This document shows, piece by piece, positions 7,176 to 10,825 of a stretch of DNA of 10,825 nucleotides. A model generated the notes under the pieces. That model ran no database searches. It saw nothing but the letters and a program-made list of their open reading frames with translations, and was not told the origin of the DNA. Position numbers and translations under genes: made by a program. Source of the DNA: Dehalococcoidia bacterium (lineage in GTDB: Bacteria > Chloroflexota > Dehalococcoidia > Lucifugimonadales > Lucifugimonadaceae); contig JANQEF010000206.1 of NCBI GenBank assembly GCA_028278465.1, positions 1 to 10,825 of the forward strand, in the 5' to 3' direction. Position 1 is the first letter of the stretch; each line of letters begins with the position of its first letter.

Positions 7176-7194
7176 GGACAACCTGTCCGGACAG
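7176..7194. promoter_or_regulatory. 12-bp perfect palindrome with a third half-site
   Basis: CTGTCCGGACAG (7183-7194) is a perfect 12-bp palindrome. A further GGACA at 7176-7180 forms a second inverted repeat with TGTCC at 7184-7188, so three half-sites alternate in 18 bases. It ends about 10 bases before the proposed start of the small membrane protein. It could be a repressor operator, or in RNA a hairpin that hides the initiation region. The binding protein is unknown. Confidence 0.45.
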
Positions 7195-7204
7195 AGACCA
7201 CGAC

Positions 7205-7423
7205 TTGAGCGAACCTGACGATGGCCAGAAAGAGCCCGCTCCGAACAGGCGCGACAACCGCACATGGATCGCTGTGCAGAGCGCCAGCTGGGTTATCGTC
7301 GGCATGGCTGTTGGCACGGCAATCGGCATACCTATGGGCAACGTCGCCATCGGCATCGCGCTCGGCGTCGGCATCGCATCCATCTTCGCAGCCGTGCACT
7401 TCAGCCTGTCGTACAAGGAGTGA
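7205..7423 (+). CDS. small glycine-zipper membrane protein (72 aa)
   Basis: A 72-residue hypothetical protein with a charged N-terminus (1-19, Asp/Glu/Lys/Arg-rich) and two hydrophobic helices at about 22-42 and 46-66. Glycines recur every fourth residue, G33, G37, G41, G45, then G50 and G54, a glycine-zipper pattern that packs membrane helices and can promote oligomerisation. The start is uncertain: TTG at 7205 is used because protein-like sequence begins there, but only a weak purine stretch (AGAG) precedes it. An ATG at 7061 in the same frame would add 48 residues of low plausibility. Similar short glycine-rich two-helix proteins are common and uncharacterised. It sits alone between the amidohydrolase and the alcohol dehydrogenase, behind a palindrome, so it may be independently regulated. 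Confidence 0.6.
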   Translation: MSEPDDGQKEPAPNRRDNRTWIAVQSASWVIVGMAVGTAIGIPMGNVAIGIALGVGIASIFAAVHFSLSYKE

Positions 7424-7463
7424 CCGCCGAACCCACACGCGCCCGCCGCTGCTGCTATCAGCT

Positions 7464-7479
7464 GCTTACGCGAGTAAGC
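7464..7479 (+). repeat. 6-bp stem hairpin with a GCGA tetraloop
   Basis: GCTTAC (7464-7469) and GTAAGC (7474-7479) form a perfect stem closed by GCGA, a stable GNRA-type loop. It lies 41 bases after the small gene's stop and 65 before the dehydrogenase start. It is followed by TTCCC rather than a U-run, so it may mark the end of the small gene's message or lie in the dehydrogenase leader, but is not a strong intrinsic terminator. Confidence 0.35.
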
Positions 7480-7486
7480 TTCCCGG

Positions 7487-7506
7487 TGCAGCGACACTGC
7501 AGCGAC
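7487..7506 (+). repeat. 9-bp direct repeat, 11-bp period
   Basis: TGCAGCGAC occurs at 7487-7495 and again at 7498-7506. The 11-base period is about one helical turn, so the copies would face the same side of DNA, as in binding sites for a regulator acting on the dehydrogenase 38 bases downstream. No clear -10/-35 pair was found beside it. Confidence 0.38.
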
Positions 7507-7543
7507 CCGCGCCAACCTCGGCCCGCACCTCGAAAGGACTCTC

Positions 7544-8677
7544 ATGACCACCGCATCGAAGGAACAGGGAACGTCGGCCGTATGGCACGACTCCGACCAG
7601 TCATGGGAGCTACGAGACCTGCCTCTGCCCCAGATGGAGCCAGACGCGGTGCAGATCCGCGTGCGCGCTACATCCGTCTGCGGCTCAGACCTCCACATCT
7701 GGCGAGGCGACGGAGTGTCCGAGGATGAGCGGCCCCGTGACCCCTTCGTCTTCGGCCACGAGATGATGGGAGAGGTTGCAAGGCTCGGCTCCAAGGTCAC
7801 CACCGACTCGCTGCGACGCCCTCTCAAGGAGGGCGACCGCGTCGCCTACTCATACTTCTTTCCGTGCGCAAAGTGCTACAACTGCATCCGCGGCGAGTTC
7901 GGCGCCTGCAAGTTCCGCATGGGCCGCAAGCCGCTCGACGAGTACCCGTACTGCAACGGCGGCTTTGCCCAGTACTACTACCTCCGAGCGCCGCAGTACC
8001 TGTTCAAGCTCCCTGATTCGATCTCAGACGCCGCCGCCGCTCCGATCAACTGCGCGCTGGCGCAGGTCTACGAGGCGCTGCACCTGGGCGGAGTGAAGCT
8101 TGGCGACAACGTGGTTGTGCAGGGCGCCGGCGGGCTTGGTGTCAACGCCTGCGCGGTGGCGGCCGAACTCGGCGCCAACAAGGTGATCGTGATCGACGGC
8201 CAGAAGCCGCGGCTGGAGCTGGCGAAGCAGTGCGGCGCAACGCACACCATCGACATCACCGAGTACAGCACGCCCCAGGCGCGCATCGACCGGGTCATGG
8301 AACTGACCGACGGCATCGGCGCCGACAAGGTGCTGGAGGTGGTTGGCTTCCCGGCGGTTGTCGAGGAAGGCGTGAAGATGTGCCGGATGCGCGGCACTTA
8401 CCTCGAGGTCGGCCACATCTCGCCGAACTCGTTCGCCAGCCTGGACATGCGAGAGATGGTGTCGAACCAGGTGCGCTTCTACGGCATCCAGCACTACGAC
8501 CCGTGGATCATCCCGAACGCCATCGACTTCCTGGTGCGCACCCGCGACAAGTACCCGCTGACGAACGTGATCTCGCACGAGTTCGCGCTGGACCGGATCG
8601 GCGAGGCGTTCGACACAGCAGAGTGGGTCGGCAGGAATAGTGGTTCAGAGGTGACGCGGGCGGTCGTGACGCCGTAG
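7544..8677 (+). CDS. zinc-dependent alcohol dehydrogenase (MDR superfamily)
   Basis: A 377-residue medium-chain dehydrogenase/reductase that oxidises an alcohol, probably a polyol or hydroxy compound, with NAD+. The catalytic-domain zinc ligands are C46 (VCGSD), H72 with E73 (GHE) and probably C170. The structural zinc cluster is intact at C108, C111, C114 and C122. The nucleotide-binding domain has GAGGLG at 194-199, and D218 ends the second strand (VIVID), which favours NAD+ over NADP+. The insertion near 86-95 and an aromatic-rich segment after the zinc lobe (GFAQYYYLR) are subgroup features. Start is ATG 7544, with AAGGA (7534-7538) 5 bases upstream. The closest functional types are threonine dehydrogenase/sorbitol dehydrogenase-like enzymes, but the substrate cannot be assigned. 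It is in the same direction as the aldolase and amidohydrolase, separated by gaps, so a single operon is not shown. Convergent with the lipoprotein gene 72 bp away, with no evident terminator between. Confidence 0.95.
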   Translation: MTTASKEQGTSAVWHDSDQSWELRDLPLPQMEPDAVQIRVRATSVCGSDLHIWRGDGVSEDERPRDPFVFGHEMMGEVARLGSKVTTDSLRRPLKEGDRVAYSYFFPCAKCYNCIRGEFGACKFRMGRKPLDEYPYCNGGFAQYYYLRAPQYLFKLPDSISDAAAAPINCALAQVYEALHLGGVKLGDNVVVQGAGGLGVNACAVAAELGANKVIVIDGQKPRLELAKQCGATHTIDITEYSTPQARIDRVMELTDGIGADKVLEVVGFPAVVEEGVKMCRMRGTYLEVGHISPNSFASLDMREMVSNQVRFYGIQHYDPWIIPNAIDFLVRTRDKYPLTNVISHEFALDRIGEAFDTAEWVGRNSGSEVTRAVVTP

Positions 8678-8749
8678 GGAGATACTGGGAAACGGCGAAT
8701 ATGAACGTGCTGCAGCGGTGGAGCCAGCTTGGGCGACTGGTCGCAGCGG

Positions 8750-9559
8750 CTACCGTCGCACGCCGCTCGATGTGGTAGGCGTTGGAGTGGGCGGAGTCAG
8801 AATCTCGAAGTTCGCCGGAGCCGCAACGGTGATCGGCTCATTGAACGATGTGAAGTCCAACGAGCGCTCGTGGACCACATTCCACGTCAGCACGTTCTCC
8901 GGGTCCATATCGTTTGTCCACTCAAACGTATTCTTGTAGTCGACATGCAGCGGAGCAAAGGTCTCGGCGTCCACCAGGAGCGTGTACGGTCCGCCCACCA
9001 TCTCGAAGCCTATCCCCGGGAGTCCGCCATATAGAACCTGCGGGTCCTTGAATCCGGTCAGCCTGTAGACGCCATCACTCTTCCTGACCTCATCTGGCGG
9101 CCCCAGGCCGGAGAAGAACTCCGGTACCTCGTCCCAGGTGCTTCCGTAGCCGCCGGCCGTGGTCTGCGTCCACTCCAGTGAAGCTGCGTCCTTCGGCTCA
9201 CCGCGTCTCGTGTAGTAGGTACGGCCCAGAGCAATCAACTCGAAGTAGCCGCCATCGTCGATCGTATGCACCTGGTATTTGCCAGGACCGCCAAACCGGA
9301 CAGCTCCACTCTGAGTCGTCCTGGCCCCGGTGTCATCGCGCACCGTCTTAAGACTGATATCTGCTTCGAAGTATGGCGCGCGGGTGAACGCGTCGATCGT
9401 CTTCTCGAGGATCTCGTCGCCGGTCATGGGCAGGACGCGTGGCGCAAGTGTGGCGCCGGAGCCGACGGCCGAGTCGCTGCTGCCGGGTTCGTCACTGCCG
9501 CACGCGGCCATGGCAGCAGCGGCTGCGGTGAGAATCAGGATGAAAGCGGCTATTCGCAT
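8750..9559 (-). CDS. secreted lipoprotein, LppX/LprG-like (hypothetical)
   Basis: A 269-residue lipoprotein. The N-terminal signal is a short Arg start, a hydrophobic Ala/Ile/Leu stretch and a lipobox MAAC with the lipidated Cys at residue 20. A Ser/Gly/Asp linker (21-36) follows. The body (about 45-250) alternates short beta-strand-like segments with aromatic residues (YFEADISLKTV, GKYQVHTI, GYFELIALGRTYYTR) and has a repeated 'TLLVDAETFAPLHVDY' type hairpin, resembling the LolA-like fold of LppX/LprA/F/G lipid-binding lipoproteins; that match is a suggestion. The C-terminus is Pro/Thr-rich (PPTPTPTTSS). ATG at 9557-9559 is preferred over an upstream in-frame start because the signal peptide begins there and GGAG lies 8 bases before it. 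It probably sits on the outer face of the cytoplasmic membrane and may bind or carry a lipid-like ligand. Confidence 0.88.
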   Translation of the reverse strand: MRIAAFILILTAAAAAMAACGSDEPGSSDSAVGSGATLAPRVLPMTGDEILEKTIDAFTRAPYFEADISLKTVRDDTGARTTQSGAVRFGGPGKYQVHTIDDGGYFELIALGRTYYTRRGEPKDAASLEWTQTTAGGYGSTWDEVPEFFSGLGPPDEVRKSDGVYRLTGFKDPQVLYGGLPGIGFEMVGGPYTLLVDAETFAPLHVDYKNTFEWTNDMDPENVLTWNVVHERSLDFTSFNEPITVAAPANFEILTPPTPTPTTSSGVRR

Positions 9560-9605
9560 CTCAACAACTCCATCGACCGGTTGTGCAGAGCACGGTCGCA
9601 CAGGA

Positions 9606-9611
9606 GTTATA
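9606..9611 (-). promoter_or_regulatory. candidate -10 box for the lipoprotein gene
   Basis: On the minus strand TATAAC (5 of 6 to consensus) is 46 bases before the lipoprotein ATG. The region 16-17 bases upstream has no convincing -35 box, so this is tentative. An adjacent 9-bp CGGTTACCG palindrome (9618-9626) could be part of a control site. Confidence 0.3.
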
Positions 9612-9632
9612 ACGCAACGGTTACCGGGTTCG

Positions 9633-9663
9633 ATTCGTCCACCGGCCGACGAATGCACTCGTC
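9633..9663. repeat. overlapping inverted repeats (three TCGTC/GACGA arms)
   Basis: ATTCGTC (9633-9639) pairs with GACGAAT (9648-9654) around an 8-base loop. The same GACGA (9648-9652) can instead pair with TCGTC at 9659-9663 around a 6-base loop. The two hairpins exclude each other. They lie just past the regulator's stop (9679) on its transcript and about 75 bases before the lipoprotein start. No U-run follows, so a simple intrinsic terminator is unlikely; an operator or an RNA switch-like structure are alternatives. Confidence 0.38.
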
Positions 9664-9678
9664 CGGCACATCCTGCCG

Positions 9679-10341
9679 CTAGCCGCCGAATATCTGCTCG
9701 CAGCGGTCCAGCGCCGCACCGTGGCCTTCCAGCACCTTGATCTCGCCGGTCCAGATGCCCTGCGCCATCCTCAACTCGCCGTTCTGCACCCGGTTGAACG
9801 TGTCGTCGCTCATCTGCGCCACCACCACGGCGTCCGGCGCCGACCCCGGCCCGTTGTCCGGCCGCCCGCCACTCACGCCAAGGTGAAAAACCTCGTCGCC
9901 AACGTGGAACTCGTACCGCTCGTCCAGCCCGGCGGCCAGGTCCGACCTGAACACTGCACGTGAGGAGAGCACCGACCAGGCCGGGCGACTGTAGTCCGAC
10001 GGCCCGCCGCTCAGGCTGGACCTGATCCCGAAACGCACCATCTCGATCAGCACCGGCTCGATCATGCGGCCACGGTCTGTCAGCCGGTAGATGCGGCGCC
10101 TGCGCATGCCGGGAGCACGCTCACGCTCGACGAGCCCGTCGGCCTCAAGCCGCTTGAGTCGCGCCGCCAGCAGGTTGGTGCCGATACCGGGCAGCGACTC
10201 CTCGAGCTCGCCGTAGCTGCGCGGGCCGGTAGCAAGCTCCCTCAGCAGCAGCAGCGTCCAACGCTCGCCGACAAGGTCGAGCGTGCGCGCGATGTTGCAT
10301 GCCTGGCCGTAGCTGCGGCGCTCTTTCTTCGCAGAAACCAT
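9679..10341 (-). CDS. HxlR-family winged-helix regulator with SCP2-like C-terminal domain
   Basis: A 220-residue transcription factor. The N-terminal half is an HxlR-type winged helix-turn-helix: C15 and then the family core LVGERWTLLLLREL (23-36), a 'YGELEESLPGIGTNLLAARLKRLEADGLVER' recognition region in the 40s-70s, and a basic wing (MRRRRIYRLTDRG). C15 occupies the position of the redox-reactive Cys of some HxlR relatives. The C-terminal half (about 115-220) is an added alpha/beta domain ending with NRVQNGELRMAQGIWTG and EIKVLEGHGAAL, which resembles the SCP2 sterol-binding fold, a lipid- or hydrophobic-ligand pocket. Start ATG 10339-10341 has AGGA 4 bases upstream. It is transcribed divergently from a membrane-protein gene, with overlapping promoters and a palindrome between, so it probably autoregulates and controls that neighbour in response to a hydrophobic ligand. 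Whether it also controls the lipoprotein is speculation. Confidence 0.92.
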   Translation of the reverse strand: MVSAKKERRSYGQACNIARTLDLVGERWTLLLLRELATGPRSYGELEESLPGIGTNLLAARLKRLEADGLVERERAPGMRRRRIYRLTDRGRMIEPVLIEMVRFGIRSSLSGGPSDYSRPAWSVLSSRAVFRSDLAAGLDERYEFHVGDEVFHLGVSGGRPDNGPGSAPDAVVVAQMSDDTFNRVQNGELRMAQGIWTGEIKVLEGHGAALDRCEQIFGG

Positions 10342-10349
10342 CTCATCCT

Positions 10350-10406
10350 GACTTTATAGCTTGACTTTCCTATAGCTATTACTATATCTTTTTCAAGTAT
10401 AGAGTC
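10350..10406. promoter_or_regulatory. candidate regulator operator: palindrome inside an outer inverted repeat
   Basis: An 8-bp perfect palindrome ATAGCTAT (10372-10379) lies at the centre of an outer inverted repeat: GACTTTATA (10350-10358) and TATAGAGTC (10398-10406), 8 of 9 matching. The block is AT-rich against a GC-rich background and overlaps both divergent promoters. A protein bound here would block RNA polymerase on both strands. Confidence 0.4.
10361..10388 (+). promoter_or_regulatory. candidate sigma70 promoter for the membrane-protein gene
   Basis: TTGACT (10361-10366) is followed after 16 bases by TATATC (10383-10388); the start would be near 10395, giving a leader of about 35 bases that includes GGGAG (10417-10421), 9 bases before ATG 10431. 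The two boxes match consensus at 5 and 4 of 6 positions. Confidence 0.5.
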
Positions 10407-10408
10407 AA
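10381..10408 (-). promoter_or_regulatory. candidate sigma70 promoter for the HxlR regulator, face to face with the plus promoter
   Basis: On the minus strand TTGACT (10408-10403) is followed after 16 bases by TATAGT (10386-10381). The -10 boxes of the two opposed promoters overlap at 10383-10386, so the two cannot be occupied by polymerase together. The start would fall near 10374, inside the ATAGCTAT palindrome. Confidence 0.5.
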
Positions 10409-10430
10409 CCGAGTGCGGGAGCTATAACAG

Positions 10431-10825
10431 ATGAAAGCGAAAACCGATGATCTATTGCTGAGACGCGCGCTGCGGGGCAACGCGTTGTTCTCGACCGTGT
10501 CTGGCCTGGCGCTGGCGGCTGGAGCGTTTGCGATAGGGCCTCGCATCGGCGTGGAACCGTCGTGGATCGTCCTGCTGGTCGGGCTCGGGCTGCTGCCGTT
10601 TGCCTTCGACCTTTTCACCAACGCGGCGCGACAGCGGGTCGACCTGGCTCGGGCGAAGACGGCGATCGCGGGCGATGTCGCATGGGTTGTCGGCAGCATC
10701 GCCGTGATACTGATCGATCCGACCGGGCTGACGACTGCCGGCGTAGTGACCATCGCCATCGTCGCGGCGGTTGTGGCCGACTTCGCCATGCTGCAGTGGC
10801 TCGGACTGAGGCATACGCCGCGGCC
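10431..10825 (+). CDS. multi-pass membrane protein of unknown function (3' end beyond window)
   Basis: An open frame from ATG 10431 with no stop before the window end, giving 131 residues so far. Four hydrophobic segments are seen at about 18-36, 45-62, 80-95 and 102-122, with a short basic N-terminus (RRALRGN at 11-17) and a charged loop near 64-77. Two Asp-Pro/Asp-Phe elements (D96-P97, D117-F118) sit near membrane edges. The last residues (WLGLRHTPR) look like the end of a four-helix unit, so the stop may lie just past the window. I do not recognise a named family. A Shine-Dalgarno (GGGAG) precedes the start. It is divergent from the HxlR regulator and shares its control region, so it is the most likely regulated target. 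Confidence 0.75.
   Translation, partial: MKAKTDDLLLRRALRGNALFSTVSGLALAAGAFAIGPRIGVEPSWIVLLVGLGLLPFAFDLFTNAARQRVDLARAKTAIAGDVAWVVGSIAVILIDPTGLTTAGVVTIAIVAAVVADFAMLQWLGLRHTPR

Noticed and set aside
7061..7204. ATG start adding 48 residues to the small glycine-zipper protein.
   Set aside because: The added part is low-complexity, Pro/Arg/Trp-rich noise unlike a domain and would put the palindrome inside the coding region; not fully excluded.
10382..10814. Minus-strand frames of 135 and 120 codons at the right end.
   Set aside because: They are antisense to the open membrane-protein frame, which has a good ribosome site, hydrophobic periodicity and a divergent promoter.

Overview
This GC-rich window, dense with genes, carries small-molecule catabolism genes at its left and centre. 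At its right end are a lipoprotein, a transcriptional regulator and a membrane protein. Tandem enolase-superfamily dehydratases, a PanE-like reductase, an HpcH/HpaI aldolase, a PF04909-type amidohydrolase and an MCT-like MFS carrier are a combination known from Chloroflexota, especially the SAR202 clade with its expanded enolase-superfamily families. That taxonomic call is inference; no rRNA or marker gene is present.

Left block (38-5027, minus strand): four genes packed as an apparent operon. In transcription order they are a mandelate racemase/muconate lactonizing enzyme (MR/MLE) family dehydratase (5027-3717), a second MR/MLE paralogue overlapping it by ATGA (3720-2503), a ketopantoate-reductase-like oxidoreductase 11 bp further on (2491-1424), and an MFS transporter (1372-38). 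A 189-bp divergent intergenic region separates them from an HpcH/HpaI aldolase on the plus strand (5217-5945). Together they could take up a sugar acid or hydroxy acid, dehydrate it to a 2-keto-3-deoxy acid, cleave it by retro-aldol reaction and adjust redox state. The substrate cannot be read from the sequence.

Centre (5946-8677, plus strand): an amidohydrolase lacking the first metal-binding His of the usual HxH motif, a 72-residue glycine-zipper membrane protein, and a zinc alcohol dehydrogenase with all expected zinc ligands. The gaps hold distinct small palindromes, hairpins and direct repeats that look regulatory: a 12-bp perfect palindrome before the small gene, and a GCGA-loop hairpin plus a 9-bp direct repeat before the dehydrogenase.

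Right block (8678-10825): a minus-strand lipoprotein, a minus-strand HxlR-type regulator with a C-terminal SCP2-like domain, and a divergent plus-strand multi-pass membrane protein that runs off the window. The regulator and membrane protein are separated by an AT-rich 89-bp region with two face-to-face promoters whose -10 boxes overlap, plus a palindrome that could be the regulator's operator.

No gene-free stretch exceeds 300 bases; the longest is 5946-6162. I saw no tRNA, rRNA, CRISPR array, insertion sequence or phage gene. The most interesting candidates are the sugar-acid cluster with two adjacent, diverged DgoD-like dehydratases, the amidohydrolase with an altered metal site, and the HxlR-SCP2/membrane-protein divergent pair.
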